A stretch of DNA of 64,000 bases from Candidatus Kouleothrix ribensis (lineage in GTDB: Bacteria; Chloroflexota; Chloroflexia; Chloroflexales; Roseiflexaceae). The position numbers and the translations under genes were made by a program. Of the stretch, positions 8,584 through 16,654 are shown piece after piece (position 1 is the first letter of the stretch; every line of letters begins with the position of its first letter). The notes under the pieces are model-generated. The model ran no database searches. It saw nothing but the letters and a program-made list of their open reading frames with translations, and was not told where the DNA came from. The stretch covers positions 5,456,001 through 5,520,000 of the forward strand of contig JADKGW010000001.1 in NCBI GenBank assembly GCA_016722075.1. Reading direction: 5' to 3'.

Positions 8584-9183
8584 CTACTTGACAGAAGCAG
8601 CAATCATTGCTTGCGCACGAGCATCAGCCTCAGCATCAGCCGCAGCCTGGCTTTCGCATGACCAAGCCTCCGCTCGACCAACCGGAACACCACGCGCGTC
8701 CACGGCGGTCGTGTGCGACTTGAAAGTCGCGTTCTGGCTGTTACACTCAGGTGGGCCAGCGACCGGGGGCGGCGTTGGCGTGCTATTAATCATCGCGACC
8801 AGTCGCGTCAGGTTTGGGTCTATCGTTGGCGTGGCTGGCACTGCGGTAGCCTCGAAGCGCAGGTCAGCATTGGCCTGTGGCACAACCCGCACCTGAGCTG
8901 GTTGCTGTACCTGCTGAACAGGCTGAATATATTGGGTCGGTGCGGTCAATGCAGGTGCTTGCGGAACTGCAACCGCTGCAACGGTCGGCTCAGCCGGCGA
9001 GTGCGGCGTGACTGAAATCGCACCACTTCCGACTGCCCACCCGCCAAGCCCAATCACGGTTGCCAGCGTAAGCATCCAGAACAAGCCAATTCGCGGTTGA
9101 GCTTGCGGAACGTGAACCACCCGAACACCTGCTGGCTGCTCGGCTGAGGTAGCCATTTTTAGGAATTCATCCGTCGTAATCAT
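8584..9183 (-). CDS. Single-pass membrane protein with Pro/Gln-rich linker
   Basis: This 199-residue protein has one membrane helix at about residues 32-52 (IGLFWMLTLATVIGLGGWAV), then a long extracytoplasmic Pro/Val/Gln/Thr linker. A compact C-terminal region of about 50 residues has two cysteines and a Ala/Glu/Asp-rich helix. The ATG at 9183 overlaps the upstream stop (ATGA) and has GGAGGTGGG just before it. It is probably an envelope-spanning component of the module shared with the wall hydrolase directly downstream. No family is recognised. Confidence 0.65.
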   Translation of the reverse strand: MITTDEFLKMATSAEQPAGVRVVHVPQAQPRIGLFWMLTLATVIGLGGWAVGSGAISVTPHSPAEPTVAAVAVPQAPALTAPTQYIQPVQQVQQPAQVRVVPQANADLRFEATAVPATPTIDPNLTRLVAMINSTPTPPPVAGPPECNSQNATFKSHTTAVDARGVPVGRAEAWSCESQAAADAEADARAQAMIAASVK

Positions 9184-9407
9184 CGCCCACCTCCATGCGT
9201 GTAAAGCCGCGCCTCGGCTGCCTTCAACCGCCGCCACCGCTCGGCCAGGATTAACGCTTCCGTCGCACTAGTCGAGTCTTCGCAAAACTGCTCAATGGCC
9301 TGCCCATCTCGAATAATCTTGAATAAAATCCCACCAAATTCCGGTTGAGCTTCCACAAGGTTGGCTCGCGAAAGCTCACTCAATTGTTGAAGAAAATCTG
9401 TTGTCAC
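9180..9407 (-). CDS. Small hypothetical protein
   Basis: A 75-residue helical protein with a GTG start (VTTDFLQQLSELS). Its 3' end overlaps the next gene by four bases, which supports it as a real member of the operon. No motif is recognised. Confidence 0.55.
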   Translation of the reverse strand: MTTDFLQQLSELSRANLVEAQPEFGGILFKIIRDGQAIEQFCEDSTSATEALILAERWRRLKAAEARLYTHGGGR

Positions 9408-9458
9408 ACCCGACCCCGTTGTGTTGTCGGTCGAGGCCGATCAATAGTCGATTTCGCT

Positions 9459-9572
9459 CTACGGCTTAGTTTGCCTGCGGATTACAGCCAAAATCCTCTC
9501 GGTCGTCGCGTTTTTGCTGAGTAACGACCGTTCAAGCATCTCGATCTTCGAGACATCAAACTTCTTACGCAT
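9459..9572 (-). CDS. Very small basic hypothetical protein
   Basis: A 37-residue basic peptide (MRKKFDVSKIEML start) whose ATG overlaps the stop region of the upstream gene (ATGCGTAA). The coupling and dense packing of this operon make it plausible. It is too short for family assignment. Confidence 0.4.
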   Translation of the reverse strand: MRKKFDVSKIEMLERSLLSKNATTERILAVIRRQTKP

Positions 9573-9774
9573 TATCCGCTCGCCAAATGAGATCGGGCCA
9601 GTTTTCCTCGATCGTTGCGTACAGCGCACCAACAGCCGACTCAAGATCCTTAAACGTTTTCGCAAGTTTTTGCAACACATCCTGATCTGAGCATTGCAAG
9701 TACCCCCAATCTGAGAACCGATTGATCAGCCGGATTGCTTCCCGCAATTCAGCGGTTTTCATTTGGATCTCCAT
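9565..9774 (-). CDS. Small hypothetical protein
   Basis: A 69-residue helical protein. GGGAGG precedes the ATG at 9774, and a second in-frame ATG four codons later has its own GGAG, so the exact start is uncertain. It belongs to the minus-strand small-gene operon. No domain is recognised. Confidence 0.55.
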   Translation of the reverse strand: MEIQMKTAELREAIRLINRFSDWGYLQCSDQDVLQKLAKTFKDLESAVGALYATIEENWPDLIWRADNA

Positions 9775-9786
9775 AAAAAACCTCCC

Positions 9787-9981
9787 TTAATATTCGCGCT
9801 CACGAATAACATTAATTGCCGCCCGAAAATCCGCCATCGCCTCGTCGTAACCCTGCGCGTCGTCGATTTGCCGCGCCAGGAACTGCTCATCACCCTCGTG
9901 AGCCATCTCCCGCGCCTCAGCCGCCATCTCCCGCGCCTCAGCGCACAGACCTGCGTACTCGATCCGTAAAATGTTCAACAT
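9787..9981 (-). CDS. Small Ala/Glu-rich coiled-coil protein
   Basis: A 64-residue protein containing a seven-residue duplication (AEAREMA twice, then AHEGDEQ), predicted to be helical. A strong AGGAGG site lies seven bases before the ATG. It is the first or second gene of the operon behind the HTH regulator. Function unknown. Confidence 0.55.
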   Translation of the reverse strand: MLNILRIEYAGLCAEAREMAAEAREMAHEGDEQFLARQIDDAQGYDEAMADFRAAINVIREREY

Positions 9982-9991
9982 GTCCTGCCTC

Positions 9992-10219
9992 CTAACCCAT
10001 TAAATCACTTGAATTAACACCAAGACATCCCGCGATACTCTCAAGATGATCGAGGTTTAATTTGCGAAGCGTTCCTGCGTCCTTCTTATAGCCCGACCGA
10101 CTCGAATACCACAGCTTCCGAATGCTCATTCGCGATAATCCAGTTGCCTTGCCTAAACTTGCAAGCGTAAATCCTTGTTCGCGAGCAATTTGTTCGATTT
10201 TAATCTTCCACAAGCTCAT
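9992..10219 (-). CDS. Cro/C1-type helix-turn-helix regulator
   Basis: This 75-residue protein consists of an XRE helix-turn-helix (FTLASLGKATGLSRMSIRKL) with a C-terminal helix bundle (LDHLESIAGCLGVNSSDLM). It probably regulates the left-arm operon it heads. GGAGG directly abuts the ATG at 10219, leaving no spacing. The TTG two codons later (10213) has GGAGG at an ideal distance and may be the true start. Confidence 0.8.
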   Translation of the reverse strand: MSLWKIKIEQIAREQGFTLASLGKATGLSRMSIRKLWYSSRSGYKKDAGTLRKLNLDHLESIAGCLGVNSSDLMG

Positions 10220-10247
10220 CCTCCATGTATCGCTTCATATACACTAC

Positions 10248-10275
10248 ATTCTATCGCCTGCTGAATGGGAGTCAA
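10248..10275 (-). promoter_or_regulatory. Promoter of the left-arm regulator operon
   Basis: Reading the minus strand, TTGACT (10275-10270), a 16-base spacer and TAGAAT (10253-10248) lie about 30 bases upstream of the HTH gene. The rest of the 290-base divergent region up to 10510 is AT-rich, with no further feature I can support. Confidence 0.5.
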
Positions 10276-10509
10276 ATCGAAGCAGACTTTTAGGTTACGA
10301 AAACATTACGGAAATTTTACAGCAAAAATGTCTAAGAGTCAATACTTAATTCTTATTATGCATTTTAATGTTCGTATTTTAATTACAATAGGCGGATTAA
10401 ATGGGCCTAACTAATAATCGAAGAATACGACAATCGCTAGGCGTATCCGATCGGAAATGGGAGCGTTTCCTATTTATCCAAGCAAGTATTGAATGGCAAA
10501 AGGTGGGAT

Positions 10510-10968
10510 ATGTTTTGCAGTCAATGTGGTAAACAGATTGCCCAAGAAAACCGCTTCTGTAACTTTTGTGGTGCACCTCAACAGGCGGGTGTGGAGCGGC
10601 CAACTTTCGCTCCGTACACACAGCCAATGAACAGCCCAACCACTCCTGCCGACGACGGACGGGAGCGCATAATTAAGGAGGCTGGCACCCATCTCATGAA
10701 AGCTGGCCCATCTGCAATGATGGCGCAGCGTAAAATCATCGTGACCAATCGCCGGGTAATCTATCGCGAAGGCATCCTCGGCGGCAGAGAAACAAGCGTT
10801 CCGCTGAACAAGATCACGGACGTTTCACTGAAATTTTCCGCTGCTGGGCGTCTAGCCGGTTATGGCACAATCCGAGTTGAGAGTGCTGGGAGCGGTCTTG
10901 AAATCATGGCCGAAGATATTGCTGATGCGCGCGGGGTGCGCGATGCGATTATGAAGCTTATTCGATGA
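10510..10968 (+). CDS. Zinc-ribbon plus bacterial PH-domain protein (candidate lysogeny cargo)
   Basis: The 152-residue protein starts with a double-Cys zinc ribbon (CSQCGKQ and CNFCGAP, residues 3-21). A linker leads to a bacterial PH-like domain (about 55-150; KIIVTNRRVIYREG, TSVPLNKITDVSL). AGGTGG lies just before the ATG. It is the only plus-strand gene in the left arm, faces its neighbours on both sides and ends at its own terminator. That is the arrangement of a moron gene expressed from the prophage. The cellular role is not known; PH-like domains of this class are often membrane associated. Confidence 0.75.
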   Translation: MFCSQCGKQIAQENRFCNFCGAPQQAGVERPTFAPYTQPMNSPTTPADDGRERIIKEAGTHLMKAGPSAMMAQRKIIVTNRRVIYREGILGGRETSVPLNKITDVSLKFSAAGRLAGYGTIRVESAGSGLEIMAEDIADARGVRDAIMKLIR

Positions 10969-10973
10969 AAGTA

Positions 10974-11003
10974 AGCCAGGCTTTGTATGAAAGCCTGGCT
11001 TTC
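10974..11003. terminator. Bidirectional rho-independent terminator
   Basis: The stem AGCCAGGCTTT...AAAGCCTGGCT, with a short loop, is flanked by A and T tracts on both sides. It sits between the convergent genes ending at 10968 and 11014 and can serve both. Confidence 0.8.
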
Positions 11004-11013
11004 CACTAGAAGC

Positions 11014-12024
11014 TTATTGATAGTCCGACCATCTTGTTAACCCATCAGCAAATAACTGGACAGTATCGCCATCTTGTGGGGTCGACTCAACGAACACAAA
11101 GCCTTCCGTCTGGTCAGCGTGCTTAGATAAGCCATTCGAGCGAACAAGGTATGGTGTCAGATCGGGTCGCATCATCATGCCTGGGCTGACACACCAGAAT
11201 CGACCAATTCGGGCGAGGCCAATCGTGTGCGAGTGCGCTCCTATCACCGAGCGCTGGCGCTGCATGGCTACCGCATCTAGCCCGCGCGTGGGGTAGCTCG
11301 CAAAAAACCGAGGATGTCCAACAGTCCAATTATTTCCTATGTAAAAATAATCGTTGTCCGTTGTCGTAATGCCATCCAGATTTCCGACCAGCATTCGAAT
11401 GAGATTTGCAAATCCCAAGTTTTTGTTAACAACTTTCGCGAGTCGTCGATCGTGATTGCCCGGTATGATGTACAATCGTCTGAAGTGTGCTTTCAAAAAC
11501 CGCAAAACCTGTCCCGATACCTCAATGGACTGGTTAAGATCCACTTGCGGTAAGTCGGCTGGATGGCTAGACAGACAATCTTGATCTGTCAGATCCCCGC
11601 CAACCACCAAATCCTCAATCTCAAGTGCTCGGCCAACCGCCACAAGACGCTTCAGCGCCCGCTCACTGTGCAATGGGGCGTGGATGTCACTGCAATACAG
11701 CCAGCGCGAAAGGTCGAGTGTTACCGGATTGTCAACAATACGAACAGCCTGCGGTAGTTCAGCACTGGCAGAAATTGATTTCAGTGTGTCCACAGCCTGC
11801 TGTGCTGGATTCTGCGGAGCTGTCGGTTCGAGATCATCCCGAAAATCGAGCTGAAGTTGCTCTGGTGGCTCAAGCAGATCGCCTGCCGATCGGCTCAGCG
11901 CGCCACGGAGCGTGTTGCTGTTCAGCCCGTGCCGAGTCGCAAATTCCAAAATCCCGCCGCGTTCAAGGCGCGCTTCCTGTAACTCAATCAATTGTTCTTG
12001 AGTCAATCGCTCTAGAATGTTCAT
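11014..12024 (-). CDS. Calcineurin-like metallophosphoesterase of the phage replication module
   Basis: This 336-residue protein has an N-terminal helix-turn-helix-like region (GGILEFATRHGLNSNTLRGAL, residues about 23-43). A metallophosphoesterase domain follows with all five metal motifs: SDIH, GGDLTD, GNHDRR, VGHP and GAHSH. It would hydrolyse a phosphodiester or phosphate bond in a two-metal site. Phage members are often nucleases or DNA-end processing enzymes, but the substrate cannot be read from the sequence. It lies downstream of the helicase gene and is preceded by AGGAG, so it is likely part of the replication operon. Confidence 0.85.
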   Translation of the reverse strand: MNILERLTQEQLIELQEARLERGGILEFATRHGLNSNTLRGALSRSAGDLLEPPEQLQLDFRDDLEPTAPQNPAQQAVDTLKSISASAELPQAVRIVDNPVTLDLSRWLYCSDIHAPLHSERALKRLVAVGRALEIEDLVVGGDLTDQDCLSSHPADLPQVDLNQSIEVSGQVLRFLKAHFRRLYIIPGNHDRRLAKVVNKNLGFANLIRMLVGNLDGITTTDNDYFYIGNNWTVGHPRFFASYPTRGLDAVAMQRQRSVIGAHSHTIGLARIGRFWCVSPGMMMRPDLTPYLVRSNGLSKHADQTEGFVFVESTPQDGDTVQLFADGLTRWSDYQ

Positions 12025-12093
12025 TTTCTTGCGCTCTCCTGTGTGATGTTTTGATGTGTGTGGAGCGCCGGTCGGTGCCGGTCAATAAAAAGT

Positions 12094-13797
12094 TCATGCT
12101 GCGCGTGCGATGTCGAACAATCCTGCCTGTTGATGCGTGCCACCTTTTTCGAAATTGAGAAAACCCTGATCGCACATTGTCTTGAGCGCAAACTCCCGAT
12201 CCTCGCGGTTTTGCATCCGAAGAACTTCGACATAAGCCTCTCGATACTTCCCAAGGGCAATCAGCGAATCAGCACGCTCACCGAGTGCGATGTCACTCTC
12301 AGTTGCAGGCCGGTAATCCTGCTCGTCGGCGTCGAGATCGTCTGTGCCGACTTCTGTGTACTCGTGCGCCTCTTTCAATCGAATCCCCGCAAGATGATGC
12401 GCAATGGAACCCTTCTGCGTGTCACGGAACGTCTTTACCGCGCGGGCTTTTTTTCGCAAAACCCCAAGCGACATGTCAAGCAACTCGGCTACCATATTCG
12501 CCTGCTGAAGACTCCTCTGATCGCTACCCTCAAGCACGCTCGTGTACTTCCAAAAGAACTCAGCCACAAGGACTCGCGCTCCCGGATCGACAACGCAGTG
12601 TTCTTCCACAAACGCGCGCAGCGGGTTGCCAAGATTAGCCCAAGCCATTAGGGTGTTGATCTGAGCGCGACTCCGGTTGTAGTACCCGCGATTTCTCGTC
12701 GCAAGCGCAGCATGAATGCAAGTCGCAGCAAATGCTCCGAGTTCGCTCTTCAGTTTTTCCAGAAGATCGAGATCGCGCTCAGCCTCGCTTCGGTGATTTG
12801 GAACCTTGATTGGTACAAGACGATTGGCGATTGCTCCGGATGCGTCTTTGAAGCTTGGCGTACTATTCGTTGCCATAATGATTTTTGCGAGCCAGGTCGT
12901 GTCTGTCGCATCATCGCGTCCGATTCCACGCATCGGCACACCACCGTGCGCGCTCATCATCTTAAAAATTTCCTCGCCACGCAGAGCGGCACTTGGAATC
13001 TCGTCAATGCACGCGACCGGCTCGTTACGTCGAATGAAGCGGGTTCGCTTCGCTTCGAGGTCGTTGTCAAAAACATTTGAGGGCGTCCAATCCGTCGCCT
13101 CCCCCTGGTTTTTCGCACCGCAGACCATGCGAGCCAATGCCAGGACGCTTGATTTCCCTGAGCGGGGTGGGCCATACAGCACAACTGCGTAGTGCATTGA
13201 TACGTCGCGCACGAGTGCAAGACCAATATGCGCAATCAAACAATCACGGGCTAGTGGATCGGGGATGGCAGTGCTCAGAAACTTCGAGATCGCCGGGTGC
13301 TCACCAACGAGATCAATTCCATACGGCATACAGCGTTTTTGGTCATCCCCGGCCCGATGTTCGCGCAGCCGACCAACACCCCATGATGCGATTCCGTTTT
13401 CATCAACGTGGCGCTCAATCTCAAGCGTGCCGTTCCTGAAGCTCACGAGGTTCGGGTTTTCATCAAACTCGCGAACCATAAGTGCTTTTGCGAGACGCAG
13501 TGTGCCGTCGATTTTTCCTGAATTCGAGATTGAAACGCCCACATTGCGGCATGCCTCTGTAGCCATCCGATCGAGTTCAGTTTTTGAATGTTGCGCGTCT
13601 TGCCAGTACGCTCCTGTCCACCGAAACCAACCATCGTGCAGCTCGTCGTATACCAAGCCATTCCCGAAGAGTTCGCGCAGTGCCAGTGCGGCATCCTGAA
13701 GGTCAGGTTGTGGGCCGCGCTGTGTGTGCTGAGTTTGTGGTTGATGAACGCCCTGATCCTGAGCGCCATCTTGCTCGTTCACACTAATCATCATCAT
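12094..13797 (-). CDS. Phage/plasmid SF3 helicase (D5/P4-type primase C-terminal half)
   Basis: This 567-residue protein is the replicative helicase of the prophage. A D5_N-type region (about 40-190) precedes a superfamily-3 helicase core. It has Walker A GPPRSGKS at 209-216, Walker B in VACIDEIPSAAL, and motif C in IIMATNSTPSF. The C-terminal part (about 350-567) is helical and charged. The priming activity of P4 alpha-like proteins is supplied by the separate gene immediately upstream, with which it shares an ATGA overlap. The two probably act together at the iteron region 500 bases further upstream. Confidence 0.9.
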   Translation of the reverse strand: MMMISVNEQDGAQDQGVHQPQTQHTQRGPQPDLQDAALALRELFGNGLVYDELHDGWFRWTGAYWQDAQHSKTELDRMATEACRNVGVSISNSGKIDGTLRLAKALMVREFDENPNLVSFRNGTLEIERHVDENGIASWGVGRLREHRAGDDQKRCMPYGIDLVGEHPAISKFLSTAIPDPLARDCLIAHIGLALVRDVSMHYAVVLYGPPRSGKSSVLALARMVCGAKNQGEATDWTPSNVFDNDLEAKRTRFIRRNEPVACIDEIPSAALRGEEIFKMMSAHGGVPMRGIGRDDATDTTWLAKIIMATNSTPSFKDASGAIANRLVPIKVPNHRSEAERDLDLLEKLKSELGAFAATCIHAALATRNRGYYNRSRAQINTLMAWANLGNPLRAFVEEHCVVDPGARVLVAEFFWKYTSVLEGSDQRSLQQANMVAELLDMSLGVLRKKARAVKTFRDTQKGSIAHHLAGIRLKEAHEYTEVGTDDLDADEQDYRPATESDIALGERADSLIALGKYREAYVEVLRMQNREDREFALKTMCDQGFLNFEKGGTHQQAGLFDIARAA

Positions 13798-14888
13798 GCC
13801 CCCCCCCGCGCCGACCTGGCGCGAATTATCACATCGGTCGAGCGGGTATTGTTGTGTCGCCGCACAATCGTATCCGCCTGCCGACTATTTGCGGGCCGCT
13901 CAATGTCTTGTGGACGATCTCGCATCTGCGCCGGGCTGCTCTGCCCAAGCGCGATCCCTGAGCGGATGGTATCTACCGCATTGGACATATCCCGCGCTCG
14001 CCCATGAATTGCATTCACCAGAAGTTGTTCTGCTGCAGCTTCCGAGATCCAGCCTGCCCCAACCAAACGTCCCATCCGACACGCAGCAGCACGAAGCGTA
14101 AAATGCTTTTGTCCATCCATTGCGTGCTGAACACTCGACACGATATTGAATACGGCGGCGTCGAGATATGCCTGCACACGCCGCTGGTTCGTAATAAATG
14201 GATCGAACGTATTGTTGCGGGAGTCCTTAACCACATGTGGCTCAGATTGCTGTGGAACCAACGCCGCTAGTTCGTCGATCGCGTACAGACACGTCATATC
14301 GCGCTTGGTGAAGTGAACCATCGGAAAATCTGGGCCATACTTCGACTTGACATTACGTGTCCCTGGCACCCGCAACACACGCGCCAGGTCTTTCACGTCG
14401 TCGCCGCCGACGCGCTTCACCCACCCATACAGAAGTTTGACCGCCTTTTGGCGATTGCCATCGTCGATCAGGTACGGCTCATCGAGCAGCCAATATGCGT
14501 GGAGTCCACCACCTGACGAGACAATAATCGATGGTCGCGGATCAAGCGCTTCCACATGAGCCGATGTTGCTGCCATACTGTCGAAGTCTTTCGCATCGAA
14601 CTCCGCGAACAGACAGTTGAGTGATGCGACGGACGCGTTCGTAACGCGCTTGAAGCTCCCACCACGCTCATTCGTTGGATTCACCCCAAAGTAAATGTGG
14701 GCCGTCACACCTTGTGGAATTCTGGCTGGTTTCCCAGCATTAAACCAATATGAGCGGCGCTTCTTACGTTCTTGACCATCCCGACCGATAAATGTTTCAA
14801 CCTCGTCGAGCGCCCAATAGTACGCAAATTTCCCCCCACGGTGCAGATAGTTTAGGAATTCTCTCGTTTCACCCGTTAATAGATTCAT
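13794..14888 (-). CDS. PrimPol-type primase
   Basis: The 364-residue protein has the archaeo-eukaryotic primase signature: an acidic pair in LFAEFDAKDF, a nucleotide-binding SGGGLHAYWLL, and RVLRVPGTRNVK. This fits the RepB-primase/PrimPol family used by phages and plasmids together with SF3 helicases. The ATG at 14888 is chosen because GGGGGTG lies six bases upstream; an in-frame extension of 28 codons upstream lacks such a site. The last 60 residues are polar and basic. It is translationally coupled to the helicase gene. Confidence 0.85.
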   Translation of the reverse strand: MNLLTGETREFLNYLHRGGKFAYYWALDEVETFIGRDGQERKKRRSYWFNAGKPARIPQGVTAHIYFGVNPTNERGGSFKRVTNASVASLNCLFAEFDAKDFDSMAATSAHVEALDPRPSIIVSSGGGLHAYWLLDEPYLIDDGNRQKAVKLLYGWVKRVGGDDVKDLARVLRVPGTRNVKSKYGPDFPMVHFTKRDMTCLYAIDELAALVPQQSEPHVVKDSRNNTFDPFITNQRRVQAYLDAAVFNIVSSVQHAMDGQKHFTLRAAACRMGRLVGAGWISEAAAEQLLVNAIHGRARDMSNAVDTIRSGIALGQSSPAQMRDRPQDIERPANSRQADTIVRRHNNTRSTDVIIRARSARGGA

Positions 14889-15014
14889 CACGTACACCCC
14901 CAACACGCGCGTTGGAAGGCTTCCCCTCGATGTGTCTTTGTGGTATACTAGAGCTGCCAAACTCGCTACCACGCATCATTCTAGCGAAGCCCGTGCAATC
15001 GCGCGGGTTTTGTT

Positions 15015-15197
15015 TTATGCAGCTTCCTGCTCCTGCTTACCCTCCAACACCCGTTGAATCTCGACTTCTCGATACAGCCAACGCCGCCCAATTTTCACCG
15101 CCGCAAGCTTTCCTTGCTTACGCCAGTTTCGAATTGTTAGCGTGCCAACTCGAAAGAATTGCGCGACTTCCTCCGTATTCAGTAGCTTCTCACCCAT
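15015..15197 (-). CDS. Excisionase/MerR-like winged-helix DNA-binding protein
   Basis: A 60-residue protein made of a single helix-turn-helix-17 type domain (LLNTEEVAQFFRVGTLTIRNW, then a wing KIGRRWLYREVEI). GGAGG lies six bases before the ATG at 15197, which excludes longer upstream starts. It could be the recombination directionality factor, or a replication regulator given its place next to the iterons and primase. Confidence 0.75.
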   Translation of the reverse strand: MGEKLLNTEEVAQFFRVGTLTIRNWRKQGKLAAVKIGRRWLYREVEIQRVLEGKQEQEAA

Positions 15198-15321
15198 ATC
15201 CAGCCTCCATATAAATATTGCATGAGCAACGCATTCCATCACTCTTGTACCTAACATTATACCGATAGGGATTGTTGGAGTCAAATTTACTCAAATATCG
15301 CTAATATATTCTCTTTTATAT

Positions 15322-15351
15322 TCCATACATGTCCATACATGTCCATACACG
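15322..15351 (+). repeat. Three 10-bp direct repeats (TCCATACATG type)
   Basis: TCCATACATG occurs at 15322-15331 and 15332-15341, and a one-base variant TCCATACACG at 15342-15351, head to tail with one helical-turn spacing. They are the outermost repeats of the candidate origin region. Confidence 0.75.
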
Positions 15352-15428
15352 TTCGTGATCGTTTGTTGATGGTTGTTGACACTTACTGTTGTCATGTTGC
15401 TGGTGTTTGTGTGCTATGGGGGTAATCT

Positions 15429-15691
15429 TGTTGACGTGTGTTGACGTGTGTTGACGTGGCACGTCAACAAGGAATGTCGCATTAGGAAGCCATAAAACGA
15501 TGTGTTGTTGACGTGTTGACGTGTTTTGAGAAAATATTGCTATATATAAGATCATCCATACCACTTAAAAACCCTAGTATGCTAATTTTTCTAAAACACG
15601 TCAACACGTCAACAAGGAGGTACTTTACGGCATTAGGAAGCCTAAAAGCTTGTTGACATGCCACGTCAACACACGTCAACACACGTCAACA
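15429..15691. repeat. Symmetric iteron array, candidate prophage replication origin
   Basis: The 10-mer TGTTGACGTG occurs three times head to tail (15429-15458) with an inverted copy at 15460-15469, then twice at 15506-15523. An AT-rich core (15524-15596) follows, then two inverted copies CACGTCAACA at 15597-15614. A one-mismatch copy TGTTGACATG lies at 15651-15660, and three inverted copies at 15662-15691. The arrangement mirrors around the AT-rich core like an iteron-flanked unwinding element. The region (15198-15702) has no gene and lies beside the primase/helicase genes, so it is the likely origin or a multi-site operator. Confidence 0.75.
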
Positions 15692-15702
15692 AGATTATGT
15701 AC

Positions 15703-16125
15703 TCAGGATGCAGATGTTTTATCAGGAACATGCTTGATGGTTGCAACGCGCCTTTTCACAGTAGCCAAACTCGACACATCATACCCACCGGATTGTAAAA
15801 ACTTATGGATGCGACGATACCCCCACCCATGCACCTTCACGAGTGCAGCAATCATTTCGTCAATCTGCGATTGGGGGTGTGTGAGATGGGATTGCGATTC
15901 TTCTGGCACTGCTGCGGCCACACTCTCGATGAAATGCCAGGTAGGCTCATTCGCGATACGCTGCTCAAGTTTTCGCGTTGTTTCGTTGCTTGAGAGCAGG
16001 AATTGACCGACTTCCGTGTTCTTCCAGTCTGGCCCCAGGCTGCTGTTATACATTTCGGCACAGATAGCGCACACGCCATGCTCATGGACGATTGGAGCCT
16101 TCTCGCATGATGGACAGGTTTTCAT
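15703..16125 (-). CDS. Zinc-ribbon and helix-turn-helix protein next to the iterons
   Basis: This 140-residue protein has an N-terminal zinc ribbon (CPSC and CAIC, residues 4-22) and a C-terminal homeodomain-like helix-turn-helix (GWGYRRIHKFLQSGGYD). The ATG at 16125 has AAGGAGCGG at proper distance and is preferred over an ATG 13 codons upstream. The first gene of the minus arm, it directly borders the iteron array, which makes it the best candidate for an origin-binding initiator or regulator. This is inference from position; the family is not recognised. Confidence 0.65.
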   Translation of the reverse strand: MKTCPSCEKAPIVHEHGVCAICAEMYNSSLGPDWKNTEVGQFLLSSNETTRKLEQRIANEPTWHFIESVAAAVPEESQSHLTHPQSQIDEMIAALVKVHGWGYRRIHKFLQSGGYDVSSLATVKRRVATIKHVPDKTSAS

Positions 16126-16241
16126 TTCAACCGCTCCTTGTTCGAGCGGTCGACGCCGCTTCATTACTTCTTGCTAGAAAACATTCTACCGACTTCCTGC
16201 TGGATGGGGGAAATCTAAAAGCTGCCTCATAAATGACCCTG

Positions 16242-16264
16242 TTTGACCCCAAGCCGGGGTCAAA
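16242..16264. promoter_or_regulatory. Palindromic operator-like site between the divergent arms
   Basis: A perfect 9-bp inverted repeat, TTTGACCCC and GGGGTCAAA separated by AAGCC, lies in the 308-base gap between the minus-strand left arm and plus-strand right arm. No T tract follows, so an operator is more likely than a terminator. The rest of the gap shows no clear promoter. Confidence 0.5.
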
Positions 16265-16433
16265 TCGGTGTATTGGTGAGGGGTAAAAAATCAACCGCGA
16301 TTGATGACTGCCGTGCCGGTCTTTCCGACATCCCACTTGTGGCACGGCCCCTCAAACTCGTTCACCACCTCCTTCCTCCCACCAAGGGCGCTGGACTGCT
16401 CCACCAGCGCCCTGGCGTCAGGAGTACTCGCAC

Positions 16434-16628
16434 ATGACACCCGACAAGCTTCGCGAGCGGATAGCCGATATCGATTCCGAGATCAACGACCTTGCGCAGA
16501 AACAGCGCGAGGCGTTGGCGTTTGCGCAGCAAGTTAGCCAGCAGATTGCGTATCTTTCTGGTCGAAAAGACGTGCTCACCGAGCAGTTACACGACCTTGA
16601 GGCTGATCTGGCGCATTCCAACGCCTAA
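16434..16628 (+). CDS. Small coiled-coil protein, first gene of the right arm
   Basis: A 64-residue protein that is almost entirely a heptad coiled coil (LRERIADIDSEINDLAQKQ). AGGAG lies about ten bases before the ATG. It opens the late, plus-strand operon. Function unknown. Confidence 0.6.
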   Translation: MTPDKLRERIADIDSEINDLAQKQREALAFAQQVSQQIAYLSGRKDVLTEQLHDLEADLAHSNA

Positions 16629-16654
16629 ATTTCCTGAAAGATCTATCCGCTCGC

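Noticed and set aside
15429..15691. Possible rho-independent terminators formed by the inverted 10-mers
   Set aside because: The inverted copies are far apart or lack T tracts; direct copies and an AT-rich core fit an origin better.
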